DNA from: Thelonectria olida
Taxonomy: Eukaryota; Ascomycota; Sordariomycetes; Hypocreales; Nectriaceae
Assembly: GCA_020736575.1 (NCBI GenBank)
Contig: JAGPYM010000020.1
Span: forward strand, 649,307 to 713,306
Direction of reading: 5' to 3'
DNA length: 64,000 nt
Shown: positions 11,344 through 21,878 of the stretch, one piece after another
Layout: each line of letters begins with the position of its first letter
Numbering within the stretch: position 1 is the stretch's first letter
The notes under the pieces: model-generated
Databases searched by the model: none
What the model was told of the DNA's origin: nothing
The model's input: the letters and a program-made list of their open reading frames with translations, nothing else
Made by a program: the position numbers and the translations under genes

Positions 11344-13127
11344 ATGGGTTTTCTGAAGGAGCTCCCTGTTACTTTCAACTCACTGTCTATTACTTTCAAT
11401 GACCTCCCTGCTAGCTTGAAAAGATTCGCTGTCGTTTACAAAGAGCTCCAAGCTCTTCCAGTCTCTATGTTATGCGGCACAGCACTTTCGCTCGCAGTAA
11501 GCAATATTCACTTCCAAACTCTGGCAGATGCTGACGTAAACAGGCGATCTTTTATCTCACATTTCATGTGATACACAATCTGTACTTCCATTCGCTGCGG
11601 CATTTACCTGGGCCACTTCTTGCCAGGGCTACACGTCTGCCCATGGTGATCAATAAATTCCGTGGCAACGCAACCTGGCATTCCAAGTTGCATGAGAAGT
11701 TTGGCGACGTCGTCCGGCTGGCACCAGACGAAGTCAGCTTCATTGATCCTCAGGCATGGAAAGACATTTACGGCTTCCATCCTGGCAACAGGGAGAATTT
11801 CCCTAAGGACTATACTTTCTACGGTCCCGATGCCGCCGGAAGGGGAGGTGGTATCTTCAGAGCCAATGACGAGGTTCATGCACGTCAACGGCGAATCTTT
11901 TCACACGCCTTCTCAGACAGGGCGCTGAACCAACAAGAGCCTATTTTGAAGTCCTATGTGGATAAGCTGATTACTCGACTCAAGGCCTTTGCCAAGGACG
12001 AACCAGGATTGAGGATCGATATCGAAATGTGGTACAACTTTACCACGTTTGATGTCATGGCCGATCTCACTTTTGGTGAACCCTTGCAGTTGCTGGACAA
12101 TCCAGGCAAGTCCTACTTTGTGCACAATGTTATGGATTTTCTCAAAGTCCAAAGTGCGACGCAGCTAGGCAGATATTACCCCATGATCGCACCAATCTTG
12201 GACTATCTCTTCATTCCACGGGTTACCAAGGCCAACCAGAAGAGGCATTTCAAGGAATCGGTCTCCAAAGTGAACCGCAGACTGGAAAGACAGAGCGACA
12301 GAGGGGATATCTGGTCACTCGTCATTCGCCAGAACAAGGACAAGGCCCTGTCGGTCGGCGAAATGCAAGCGACGGGTGTCTCCTTTATGACTGCTGGGAC
12401 GGAAACCACCGCGACCGCACTGAGTGGTTTAACTTACTATCTTCTCACCAACCCCGGAAAGCTGAAGAAGCTGACTACCGAGATTCGCACTGCATTCGCC
12501 ACAGAAGAAGAGATGTCCATTCTTGCCCTGGCCCGGTTACCGTACCTACAGGCGTGCTTCAATGAGGCTTTGCGAATGTATCCCCCTGTACCTGGCGGCC
12601 CGCCTCGCGTGGCTCCTTCTTCTGGTGGACTCGTATGTGGAGAGCGGCTCCCTCCCGGTGTACGTATCAGCAGCCTGCTGTTGGAGTCTCACACCGCTGA
12701 CAATGCATTAGACAACGTGCTATTTCAGTTCGTTCGCGGCCTATCGCTCGCCCCGCCGTTTCAAAGATCCTGATAGCTTCGTGCCCGAGCGCTGGATGGG
12801 CGAGGAGCGCTACGCATCGGACAACAGAGAGTGCGTTCAACCATTCTCATTCGGGCCCAGAAACTGCCTAGGAAAGAAGTACGAGGTTCCCTCTCCCTTC
12901 ACCTTCCCTGAGTTACTCATGGACATGGACGGCTTCGCTAACTTCTCGACAGCCTGGCGTTTCACGAAATGCGGTCCATTCTGGGACGGGTGCTGTGGAA
13001 TTTCGACATGGAGCTATGCGATGAAAGCAAAAGTTGGCCTGACCAGAAGGTGTTTGTGGTTCGGAACAAACCTCCATTGATGGTCCACCTTAGATCGCGT
13101 GCAGATCTTGCAGAGCCAGGAGAATAG
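11344..13127 (+). CDS. Cytochrome P450 monooxygenase
   Basis: Four exons (11344-11496, 11544-12659, 12712-12878, 12953-13127) give 536 residues. An N-terminal membrane anchor spans about residues 40-65, followed by the hinge HLPGPLLAR. The I-helix oxygen-binding motif is AGTETTAT, the K-helix ExxR is E392-R395 (EALRMYPP), the PERW motif is FVPERW, and the haem loop [11 protein letters not shown] holds the cysteine ligand C475. Last-exon residues [16 protein letters not shown] are typical of fungal microsomal P450s. Overall it resembles the large group of fungal secondary-metabolism and catabolic P450s (isotrichodermin-hydroxylase-like), but substrate cannot be read from sequence. It would sit in the ER membrane and need a reductase encoded elsewhere. 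In this cluster aromatic hydroxylation is a sensible role. Confidence 0.92.
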
Positions 13128-14224
13128 CCAGGAGAATAGCCCTGCGCTAGATTTGTGATGTCAATGGCGTCATGCATGGTATTCATTGGAGTTTGGGCAC
13201 AGCAAATGTGCATGGCCTAATTTCCTAATATTTCTACGTCGTTCTGCGACCAAAACTCGTATGCCCAGGCAACAGTTTAGAGCCATTCATCGACAGTGAA
13301 GGGTCGCCGCAATGCATGATGGGCCGTGACATGTAGCTCCCGGGCGAACAGGATATGATTATCATGCTTTGCCGAGTCCGAGTCGCGAAGCAAGCCTTCC
13401 ATGTTTGGTGAGCAAGCAGGCCAGGGCCCGCCAACCGGTGTTTCGGAAGGAAATGGTACCTGATTCGACTCAGGTGTTGCAACGGCTATTCAAAAAGATC
13501 CGACATAAGATGTTAGCGTCTCCTCGGAGTCATTGGTGAGCTGGTTGTTTCGGCGCATTTCGGTGATAAGAGTCGTGGATCCAACGGCCAACACCGCAGC
13601 TGAGCCCCACCATTCCAGGCCTTCTCGTCCTTGAAACGCCCGATAAGGGTGTCTCCTACGTAGCCCTACAATTTGTTGCACGATGTATCGGCTTACCAGC
13701 CTCTTCCTTGCCCTTGTGGCATTGACATCCATAGCAACACGCCGAAGCACGACTACCACAACAGCCATGCAAAATGCCGTCAAAGAAGCCACTTGTCCCA
13801 AAGATTCTGGCTTGATGGTGATCCAGCTTGGCTCCGAGTACGCCGAAGCCTACGAACAAGTCATCGATGCCCGGAAATGGCATGACACGAGGTCCAGGTC
13901 CTCCTCGAGAGTATCAGGATCCGGAAAGGCATGAAGCCCAGCGACAGACCCGATAAATCCTCTAATAGTACGATCTTTACAGACAAAGAACTGCCCCCGT
14001 ATGAACTATGACGATGGGACTGTTCCTTATACCATTTTTTCCTACTGGCAGTTCATGTCTGATTTAATGGAGAAGACAGAAGGCGACGATGATTGTACTT
14101 AGGATTCCCTTGGTTTGATCTGATCTATCCCACCGTCTATCGCTACTGCCCAGAAAGCCATATCCGTTTTAGGTGTCGATCATAAACCATTGACCATTCT
14201 TGGGCATCCTGTTTATCTATACCG
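13128..14224. other. Unclassified region with possible small gene(s)
   Basis: About 1.1 kb between the P450 and FAH stops. Two candidates are visible and conflict. On the minus strand a 103-codon frame at 13490-13801 (with a hydrophobic run VASLTAFCMAVVVVVLRR) and a frame ending at 13277 (...FARELHVTAHHALRRPFTVDEWL) could be exons of one small protein, but no clean intron joins them. On the plus strand 13683-13934 encodes an 83-residue peptide with a signal-like start MYRLTSLFLALVALTSIA. None matches a family I know, and at most one is real. Confidence 0.25.
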
Positions 14225-15433
14225 TTATGCAAATTCCACCGAGTTGCGCAGCGTCCCGATCTTGGAGATCCAGACCTCCATTTTCGTGCCAGAAGTGAGA
14301 TATTGAGGAGGGTCCATTCCGGCGCCAATGCCTTTTGCCAGATCTAAGTCAGCAGGTTGCGGTGAATGAATGGTGGAAAGAGAGCAAGGGAAGGGCAAGG
14401 ACATATGCAATGACAAATGAACATTCCGAAACAAAGCACGAGAAAGGATTGGATGTCAGCTTCTCTGTATTATGGTTCTTACCTCCCGGAGTGCCTGTCA
14501 TAATGACACTGCCCTTCTGCAGCGTAGTACCCTGGCTCAAATACGAGACCAAGTAGGCCGAATTGAAGAGCAGATCGGACACGCTCTCATCCTGCCGCGT
14601 CTCGCCGTCGATGATGGTCTTGAGGTGCAATGTGGCCGGATCACCGATGAGCTCGGCTGCCACGAGACAGGGTCCCAGGGGCGCAAAGGTGTCGAAACCC
14701 TTGGAGAACCCCCATTGCGGGACCCGACCGGCAAGGGCAGGGTCGCGCTGAAGCTTGCGCGAGGACACATCGTTGCCAGCTGTGTACGCGGCTACGTAGT
14801 CGAGGGCGGATTCGATAGGCACGTCCTTTGCATCGCGGCCAATGACCATACACTGGCGGTGGCTGGATGTCAGTCGAATCTGGCCGAATGCAGGTCCATG
14901 AAGAGCATGGTGAACCTACCAGTTCGCCTTCATAGTCTGCTTGATCATCTTGGGCGATTTTGGGGATCACTACAGGCGCATTGTGGCCGACGACGGTTGT
15001 GTTGGGCTTCAAAAAGATAAAGGGGAACGGGGGCGGTGTTCGGCCTGTCTCCTTGACTATACCAGTGCCGTGGTCAACTTTGCTCGTTTATCTGCTTGTT
15101 CTCCGATCCCCGTCGATCGATACAAAAATCCCTTCAACGTCGAGGATGAGGGGCTCACAATTCACTTACTATGCTTCGCATAATTCAGCCCAACACACCG
15201 CAGCACCGGGACATCCTCCCTGGCCAGCGGACCAAGCAGTTTCTTGACCGTAACGACCTCGTCACTGACTTTGGTTTTACCTGTGATGTCGAAGGGGTCG
15301 TCGCCGACAATGACCTTGGCCTTCAACTGGTCCGAATCGGTGATTTGGCCCAGGTCGAAGTCTGGAAGTGGCAGAATGGGTTCCCCTCGCAGCACTCGGC
15401 CATCCGAGGCTACGAAGCGGATGAGTCGAGTCC
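14225..15433 (-). pseudogene. Fumarylacetoacetate-hydrolase family gene, body (split by a copia element)
   Basis: Exons 15428-15170, 15056-14920, 14852-14483 and 14331-14225 are in frame, with introns of 113, 67 and 151 nt. The FAH fold is clear: VGLNYAKH, FPFIFLKPNTTVVG, the metal-binding DYEGELCMVIGRD, AGNDVSSRKLQ, GFSKGFDTFAPLGP, SVIMTGTPGGIGAGM and the C-terminal IGTLRNSVEFA. No stops or RIP-type changes are seen. The first six codons are missing here; they lie at 21575-21558, beyond an inserted retrotransposon. Counting those 18 nt, the reading frame would total 891 nt (296 residues), an exact multiple of three. Family enzymes hydrolyse C-C bonds of diketo acids, including meta-cleavage ring-fission products, and fit downstream of the extradiol-type enzyme. 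Promoter and start are now 6.1 kb away, so the gene is probably inactive. Confidence 0.88.
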
Positions 15434-15566
15434 TGTTGAGACCGTATGACTAAGATGGTCCAATCTGCTGCTGGCTGGGATGTGGATATTTAGTGAGCCG
15501 TGCTCCTCACAGACACATGTAACTTAGACCTTTCAATATCACCACATAACCCTTTTTGTTTCATCA
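15434..15566 (+). repeat. 5' LTR of the copia element
   Basis: 133 bp, TG...CA ends, matching the copy at 21425-21557 base for base as far as I can read. The preceding AGTCC (15429-15433) is the left target-site duplication. Confidence 0.95.
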
Positions 15567-15582
15567 GGTTATGAGCCCGGAG
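15567..15582 (+). other. Primer-binding site, half-tRNA-iMet type
   Basis: The bases right after the 5' LTR, GGTTATGAGCCCGGAG, are complementary to an initiator-methionine tRNA anticodon arm (CUCAUAACC around the CAU anticodon). Copia elements commonly prime from such an internally cleaved tRNA-iMet. The remaining leader to 16285 (about 700 bp) shows no gene. Confidence 0.7.
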
Positions 15583-16285
15583 GGCACCATCTTCCTCCAA
15601 CCGCAAAAGCTGAGTGTCTTCTGTCTTCCATTTTACTTTCCCTGGACAGCACAAGAAGTCGAAAGACTTCCTTTCACTGCGCATGCACATTCAGCTTACC
15701 TGGACCTACCTCCTTCTTTGGTTTTCGCAGAGTTTGCAAATCAGCTGATAAGATATGTCTAGAAATATCTCGAGAAGGAGCCTTTAACCACTGTGTCCAA
15801 GACACCAAATTCTAACCATCGGCCCCAAATCACCGAGGGATTCTCAGACCACAGCCTGGCCGATAAGCTGACAGATCTTGACCAGCCCCTCGGTCTGCCA
15901 GTCTTGACCTCGAGATGAACGGTATCACGCGAAAGTCGCCCGTGAGGACACGTCACGTCCCGTTATTTTTGTTCACATTGCGAGGTGGAGCCAGCCAACG
16001 GCTGGAAAATCAGCCTACTCAGGCTGACTCAGATTATGCAAGACCGTCCGAAGTGGTGTGTCAGATGGTCGAAATCAGATTATTGCCCCCTCCCCAGACA
16101 ATGGGAGTGACACTATCAATCTTACTCCTTCGGAGCGCGAATCAGATGACTCCGATCTAATAAAAACTCTTGCAGCAGAGATCGCCTAACGAAGACAAGA
16201 AGACTCCCAAACCCTCGATCTAAAACCTGTCGAAAGCTGTCTGTCCCCACTGTACCTCGATCACCAGCCTCTCGGAAAAATCGCA

Positions 16286-19200
16286 ATGTCACTTTCAAAG
16301 GAATCGCTCAACCTCGTTAGCAATTCCAGCACCATTCCAAAGCTGGAGCAAACCAGCCAGTGGCTGACCTGGAAGAGAGAAATGCTGGACCTCCTGGACA
16401 TGTGCGGATACGGAGACCTTTTGACCAGGAACGCTCAACCACCAACAGAAGGGAACGACCTCACAACACAGATTGAGGCCTGGAGGAGCCGTCAGGATCG
16501 AGCATGCGGCGCCATCCGAAGTCGGCTCGGATACAACGCCCGAGTGTTCACCACGGGGATCCCAACGGCCCAAGGCATGATTGGTCACCTCGAAACCCGT
16601 TACCGCCCCGTTGGAAGCGCCATCTTTCAAGAACTCGACCGAAGATACCAAGAACTCACTCTTGACTCTTGTGGTTCGGTTATGGAATATGCAAACAAGC
16701 TTCGTCAAGTAAGGGCGGAACTCTTAGAGATGGATGAAATCTGCCAGATTGGGGAACCACACTTTGTCAACAAGTTCCTCTGCGGACTTGGTCCAGACTA
16801 TGAAGTCTTCCTCACTGCTTTCAATCAGAACCATAACATCCTTCCTATCCGAGATCCAAACAACCGCAACGTTATCCTCAATGAGGCCGTTACGTTCGAA
16901 ACTGCTATCTTTGCCGCATCCCAAGAAGAGGACAGACAAAGAGGGGCCACTGCAAGGATTGCTCAAAGAGCCATGGTGGCCCAGGATACCTTAGGTTGTG
17001 GACACTGTGGAAGAAAAGGGCACAACAAGTCAACTTGCTGGAAACTTCACCCGGAACTCAGAAGGGAGCATGAAAAGACAGGTCACGAGAGACGACAACG
17101 AAAAATGCAGAGACGGGAGAAGGAAAAGGAGAAGACGAATGATGAACCGGAATCCGCTATGGCTGCGACTCCTGCATACCTCCAACCTGATCAAGCGAGA
17201 CTGGCTCTTTGGCAAAATGACTTCCAAGGTCACCTTGGATTAATTGGCTCGTCATTCGGACTTTCCGGATCTCAGGCATCCCCCCAAGCTCGGGCCCTCG
17301 AACGGATCCATGTCTTGGATAGTGGTGCCTCCTCACACATTTTCTGCCGGTCTACGTACTTTACAGTCCTTCACAAGTACCAGGGACTCCCAATCAATGG
17401 CATTGCAAACGCAACAGTTATGCCAGGAGGACGTGGAACATACTCCCTCCGAGTGCAAGGACCCAAGGGGCCACAGAATGTCACTCTCGAGAACGCTCTG
17501 TATGTTCCGGAAGGATGCTCAAACCTACTGTCCGTGTCAGCACTGGAGAAGAATGGGGCAGAAGTTCTTTTCCGAAATGGGAAGGCAGTGGTCACAAACA
17601 AAGGAAAAGTCGTCCTCACCGCAACAAGGATCTCAGGCGTCTATGTGGTCGACGAAGCTGAGGAAGATCACTTTCAAACCGCTTTGGCCTCCTTTTCAGT
17701 GGGAGACCCTCGACTGCATCTTTGGCACGAACGACTCGCACACTTGGGAGAGAGAAACATTAAGAGACTGATGAAGATGTCTACTGGAATTCGACCGGAC
17801 GAGTCTACATCAAACCCATGTGGAGCTTGCGTGCAAGGCAAACTCAAGGAATGCCCCCATGTTCGACCGATCAAGAAAGGAACTTACCCCCTGGAGTGTA
17901 TTCATGCGGACATTGCCGGCCCCTTCCCGGAAGTGGGAGTAGACGGGAGCCGATACTGGGCCTGCTTTATTGATGACTTTACTCAAATGTCCTGGGTATA
18001 TCCAATCAAAGAAAAGTCAGAGTTCGAAGAATGTTTCCAGCATCTGTTGGAGCAGTTCGAAAGACCGGAAAGGCGATGCCATTTCCTTCATCTCGATCGA
18101 GGAGGAGAAAATCGAAGCCACATCCTGATTATGTTCTGCCGGGACAGAGGAATTCATCTCTCGTACACAGCGACAGAGCAACACGAACAAAACGGATTGG
18201 CAGAGGTTCTCAATCGAATCATCATGGAAAAACTCACGCCCACACTGGTCAAATCCGGACTTGCTTTGAAATGGTGGCCATACTTCCTCAAGGCAGTGAA
18301 CCACGTCCGAAATCTCTGTCCCACGGCGAGCATCTCCACCACTCCATACCAAGCCTGGTATGGAGATGTTCCTGATCTCAGCCACCTGCGAATCCTTGGC
18401 TCACGAGGATGGGCTCTACTTCCATCTTCTAAACGAAAGAAGATGCAATCCAGGAGCACTCCCTGTCAGCTTCTCGGCTATCAGGGTAGTACGAACTATT
18501 TTCTTCTTGACGAAAGGGGGCGAGTCTTTGTGTCTAACAATGTCGTCTTCTCTGAAAACATCAAAAGTGTCGAACCAACACTCGACAATCTCACGCATCA
18601 GATGAGTGACCAGAGACCATTGCAACGACGACGGGTAGACAGAGAACAGAACACCGGCGTGGAAAATCCTGTCATTCTAGAACCGTCGCCGCTTCCGATC
18701 GCGTCAGGAGAGGCAAATGGAACTGAGGAGATTGGCCGTGGAGAGACGACCTCGGATGAGTCCTCAGTGGGAGATCCAGGATGGGATCTGGACCAAGAGT
18801 CAACCAGGTCGAGTATCCATGTTGCCACAGATGAGCACGAGGCGCCACCGGAAGCAACAGAACGGCACGCAGAGTCTCGGCTGCCCGAGAGATCGACCAG
18901 AGGACAGCTGCCATCGAGATACATACTGGCCAGCACAAACTTCGCCTTCCTCGCAACAATTGCAAGACAATTGTACCTAGTTGCTCGCGACATCGACCAG
19001 TCAGAACCAAGAACCTTCAAGGAAGCCACTCAGGGTCCTCATGGAAGACTCTGGTGGAGAGGACTGAAGGATGAACACGGATCTCTAATCGAGAATGGTG
19101 TCTGGAACCTAGTTACGCTTCCACCAGGACGAAAGGCCCTTCGAGGCAAATGGGTGTTCAAGCTCAAACGAGGGGAAAATGGGGAGGTTCTGCGGTACAA

Positions 19201-20554
19201 AGCCCGCTTTGTCGTGAGAGGATTCGAGCAAAGGGAAGGAATTGACTTCAACGAAACCTTCGCCTCTGTTGTCAAGCCGATGAGCTACAAGATGATATTT
19301 GCCATCGCGGCGGCACTCGACTTGGAACTGGAACAAATGGACGTCAAGACAGCCTTCCTCTATGGCCTCGTAACTGAGGAGATATACGTGGAACAACCCG
19401 AAGGATTCGACGATGGAAGTGGGAGAGTCTGTAAGCTCTTGAGAGCATTATATGGACTGAAGCAAGCTCCAAGGGTGTGGTACGAGACCCTCTCGACCTT
19501 CCTCGAGACACTCGAGTTCAAGCCTTTACTTTCAGACTTGGGGGTCTTCGTGAAAGGTCACACGTTCATTGCGGTGTATGTGGACGATCTGCTTATTGCT
19601 GGACCCTCCAAGGACGAGATCGTAGCAGTCAAGCAAGCTCTGTGCAACAAGTTCAAGATGACAGACCTGGGCCCATGCAAATATTACCTAGGCATGTCCT
19701 TGAGAAGAGACAGGGCGAACCGATCGATTTCCTTGTCGCAGACAACGTACCTGGAGAAAATACTTCGAGACTTTGGAATGGATCAATGCGCCCCTAATGC
19801 CACGCCAGTTGCCACAAGCAAATTCGGCGAACCAGACTCCGACTACAAGGCAACCGATGAACTCAAGCAGTGGTATGCGAAGGCGATTGGATCCCTGATG
19901 TATCTCATGCTTGGGACGAGACCCGACATTGCCTTTGCCGTCTCTCTATGCAGTCGACACCTGGGAAACCCAACCAACGAACATCAGACCGCTGTCAAGC
20001 GTATCTTTCGATATCTCAAAGGATCCAACAATCTGGAACTGATGTACCAAGGAAAGCTGCAACCTCTTCTCGGCTACACCGACTCGGATTGGGCGGGAGA
20101 TCTGGAGACTCGAAAGTCAACGTCTGGATACGTGTTCAACCTTGGCACGGGCGCTATTAGCTGGAGCTCGAAGAGACAAAGGACTGTTGCCCTGTCCTCA
20201 TGTGAAGCAGAATACATGGGGCAAACGGGAGCAGCGAAGGAAGCAGTCTGGTTGCGAAGCCTTCTCCAGGAACTGTTGAAAGAGTACAGGGAGGTCCCAG
20301 AACTGAAGACAACTGTGATCTTTGGGGACAACCAAGGAGCGATCGCAATGTCGAAGAATCCCCAGTTCCATGCAAGAACCAAGCATATTGATATTCAACA
20401 TCATTACTGCAGGGAGAAGGTCAATGATGGAATCGTTGACTTCCAGTACATTCCAACAGGCAAGCAGGTCGCTGACGGGCTGACGAAGGCTTTGCCGAAG
20501 GATCGCTTCTTACTATTTCGGGAAGCTTTGGGTCTCAAAGAACGACGATTGTGA
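16286..20554 (+). CDS. Copia gag-pol polyprotein, intact
   Basis: One uninterrupted frame of 1,422 residues. Gag ends with a CCHC zinc knuckle near residue 238 (CGHCGRKGHNKSTC). The aspartic protease motif LDSGASSHIF is near 345. Integrase follows with its HHCC head (HLWHERLAHLG...CGACVQGK) and catalytic D, D, E in HADIAGPF, LHLDRGGEN and QNGLAEVLN. Reverse transcriptase has YVDDLLIAG near 1098. RNase H shows YTDSDWAGD, SSCEAEYMG and the terminal KHIDIQHHYCRE. All catalytic residues are present, so the element may still be active. Gag and pol are fused in one frame without a frameshift site. It has the same strand as its LTRs and the opposite strand to the host FAH gene. Confidence 0.96.
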   Translation: MSLSKESLNLVSNSSTIPKLEQTSQWLTWKREMLDLLDMCGYGDLLTRNAQPPTEGNDLTTQIEAWRSRQDRACGAIRSRLGYNARVFTTGIPTAQGMIGHLETRYRPVGSAIFQELDRRYQELTLDSCGSVMEYANKLRQVRAELLEMDEICQIGEPHFVNKFLCGLGPDYEVFLTAFNQNHNILPIRDPNNRNVILNEAVTFETAIFAASQEEDRQRGATARIAQRAMVAQDTLGCGHCGRKGHNKSTCWKLHPELRREHEKTGHERRQRKMQRREKEKEKTNDEPESAMAATPAYLQPDQARLALWQNDFQGHLGLIGSSFGLSGSQASPQARALERIHVLDSGASSHIFCRSTYFTVLHKYQGLPINGIANATVMPGGRGTYSLRVQGPKGPQNVTLENALYVPEGCSNLLSVSALEKNGAEVLFRNGKAVVTNKGKVVLTATRISGVYVVDEAEEDHFQTALASFSVGDPRLHLWHERLAHLGERNIKRLMKMSTGIRPDESTSNPCGACVQGKLKECPHVRPIKKGTYPLECIHADIAGPFPEVGVDGSRYWACFIDDFTQMSWVYPIKEKSEFEECFQHLLEQFERPERRCHFLHLDRGGENRSHILIMFCRDRGIHLSYTATEQHEQNGLAEVLNRIIMEKLTPTLVKSGLALKWWPYFLKAVNHVRNLCPTASISTTPYQAWYGDVPDLSHLRILGSRGWALLPSSKRKKMQSRSTPCQLLGYQGSTNYFLLDERGRVFVSNNVVFSENIKSVEPTLDNLTHQMSDQRPLQRRRVDREQNTGVENPVILEPSPLPIASGEANGTEEIGRGETTSDESSVGDPGWDLDQESTRSSIHVATDEHEAPPEATERHAESRLPERSTRGQLPSRYILASTNFAFLATIARQLYLVARDIDQSEPRTFKEATQGPHGRLWWRGLKDEHGSLIENGVWNLVTLPPGRKALRGKWVFKLKRGENGEVLRYKARFVVRGFEQREGIDFNETFASVVKPMSYKMIFAIAAALDLELEQMDVKTAFLYGLVTEEIYVEQPEGFDDGSGRVCKLLRALYGLKQAPRVWYETLSTFLETLEFKPLLSDLGVFVKGHTFIAVYVDDLLIAGPSKDEIVAVKQALCNKFKMTDLGPCKYYLGMSLRRDRANRSISLSQTTYLEKILRDFGMDQCAPNATPVATSKFGEPDSDYKATDELKQWYAKAIGSLMYLMLGTRPDIAFAVSLCSRHLGNPTNEHQTAVKRIFRYLKGSNNLELMYQGKLQPLLGYTDSDWAGDLETRKSTSGYVFNLGTGAISWSSKRQRTVALSSCEAEYMGQTGAAKEAVWLRSLLQELLKEYREVPELKTTVIFGDNQGAIAMSKNPQFHARTKHIDIQHHYCREKVNDGIVDFQYIPTGKQVADGLTKALPKDRFLLFREALGLKERRL

Positions 20555-20558
20555 AAAC

Positions 20559-21300
20559 GTGCAAAGATGGGCATGGATGGGAGACCTACCATGGACAGAC
20601 AGGAGACCCACAGATCCAAGATTGCACTGAGCGTGAGGAACGTGCAAAGATGGACTGAAGTGGGAGACCTACCATGGACAGAAGACCCATGGACTCAAGA
20701 TTGTACCTGAGTTGAAAAGAGCGTGCAAAAGTGGGCTTCAGTGGGAGATCTTCTATGGACGGAAGAAGACCCATAAGTTCAAGATTGCACTGGACTGAGA
20801 GGAAAGGTGCAAAGATGAGCTTTGGTGGGAGATCTTCTGCGGGTAGAAGAAGACCTGCGATCCCAAGATTGCATGGATTCGCGAGAAGGTGCAAAGATGG
20901 GCTTCAGCGGGAGATCTTCTGTGGACAAAAAGAAGACCCACGGGCTCAAGATTGCACTGGACTAGGAAGAAGGTGCAAAGATGAGCTCAAGTGGGAGATC
21001 TTCTATAGTTAGAAGAAGACCCATGGGTTCAAGATTGTACTGGACTGGGAAGAAGGTGCAAAGATGAGCTTAGAGGGAGATCTTCTGCGGACAGAAGAAG
21101 ACCTGTGGTCGCAAGATTGCGCTGTATTGAACAGAGCGTGCAAAGATGGGCTTCAGTGGGGGATCGTCTGTGGACAGAAGAAGACCCATGGTTTTAAGAT
21201 TGCACTACCGAGAAAAAAGGTGCAAAGATGAACCTAGGTGGGAGATCTTCTGCGGATGGAGGAAGACCCACTGCCCCAAGATTGCATGGAGCTGTCAAGA
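20559..21300 (+). repeat. Nine-copy ~82-bp tandem array inside the copia element
   Basis: Between the pol stop and the 3' LTR a unit of 81-84 bp repeats about nine times, starting GTGCAAAGATG at 20559, 20642, 20723, 20807, 20889, 20973, 21056, 21138 and 21220. Each unit contains GGGAGATCTTCT, a short loop and AGAAGAAGACCC, which pair imperfectly as a hairpin. TTGCAC at the end of one unit also pairs with GTGCAA of the next. Copies differ by point changes, so the array predates this insertion. It is non-coding in any sustained frame. Its function is unknown. Confidence 0.9.
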
Positions 21301-21415
21301 ATTTCCAAAGTGCCTGAGTCGAGATGGCTCTTTCCCTGCAGTTTTCACCCACGAAGGTGTTTTTGGGGTTTTAACGAGACTCGACAGGCCTGCACATGAA
21401 GTCCAACAGCAGCTC

Positions 21416-21424
21416 GAGTGGGAG
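21416..21424 (+). other. Polypurine tract of the copia element
   Basis: GAGTGGGAG directly abuts the 3' LTR start (TGTTGA at 21425), the usual place and composition for plus-strand priming in copia elements. Confidence 0.8.
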
Positions 21425-21557
21425 TGTTGAGACCGTATGACTAAGATGGTCCAATCTGCTGCTGGCTGGGATGTGGATATTTAGTGAGCCGTGCTCCTCA
21501 CAGACACATGTAACTTAGACCTTTCAATATCACCACATAACCCTTTTTGTTTCATCA
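21425..21557 (+). repeat. 3' LTR of the copia element
   Basis: Direct copy of the LTR at 15434-15566, followed at once by AGTCC (21558-21562), the right target-site duplication. Confidence 0.95.
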
Positions 21558-21575
21558 AGTCCAGGGCAGCTTCAT
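21558..21575 (-). pseudogene. Detached start of the FAH-family gene
   Basis: Minus strand: ATG at 21575-21573, then codons for M-K-L-P-W-T, ending in the AGTCC target-site duplication. Removing the element and one AGTCC copy places this directly in frame with R-L-I-R-F-V at 15428 and onward, and gives a reading frame divisible by three. This shows that the copia element landed six codons into the gene. Confidence 0.85.
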
Positions 21576-21878
21576 ATTGCGGTAGTTGCTGGTGACTGTC
21601 AATGCTATCAGTTGCCTTGATACTCAGCAGGATATCGGGTAAGGCCTATTGACAGAGGAAGTATCGCTTTTATTCTAGCATGTTGATGGACTTGGATGTT
21701 AAGGTGGGTGGAGTCCGGTGGGTGAACATCGCTGTCTGCGGCCGGCCGGGAAAGAAGGGAACCGGACATGGTGGGGCTCCCGAGCTTCGTGCCCCACAAT
21801 CGGCCAGAGGACATAAGGGCTTGGTAATAGATCGGAATGTTGTGGGGGAGTGTATAATGATTCAAGGTCTGGGTTAGA
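21576..21878 (-). promoter_or_regulatory. Stranded promoter region of the FAH gene
   Basis: About 300 bp of normal-composition DNA upstream of the detached ATG. Transcription starting here would run into the 3' LTR in antisense. No specific site is identified. Confidence 0.35.

Larger units (their letters stand above)
15434..21557 (+). mobile_element. Full-length Ty1/copia LTR retrotransposon
   Basis: A 6,124-bp element bounded by two direct 133-bp LTRs that look identical, starting TGTTGA and ending TCATCA. The 5-bp direct repeat AGTCC flanks it (15429-15433 and 21558-21562). It holds a half-tRNA-type primer-binding site, one long gag-pol frame with protease-integrase-RT-RNase H order (copia type), an unusual 3' tandem array and a purine-rich tract before the 3' LTR. 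LTR identity and the open pol frame point to a recent insertion that has escaped RIP. It sits inside exon 1 of the FAH gene, in the opposite orientation to that gene. Confidence 0.95.

Noticed and set aside
14332..14482. Second insertion in the FAH gene suggested by its long 151-nt intron
   Set aside because: GT-AG borders and a perfect join at TPGG/IGAGM make it an ordinary, if long, intron with no repeat inside.
18598..19029. Open minus-strand frame of 143 codons inside the copia element
   Set aside because: It is a shadow of the gag-pol frame with no family motif, and such antisense frames recur along the whole element.
21608..21877. Overlapping frames between the 3' LTR and the AT-rich tract
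   Set aside because: They lie in the stranded FAH promoter, have no family features, and occur on both strands equally.
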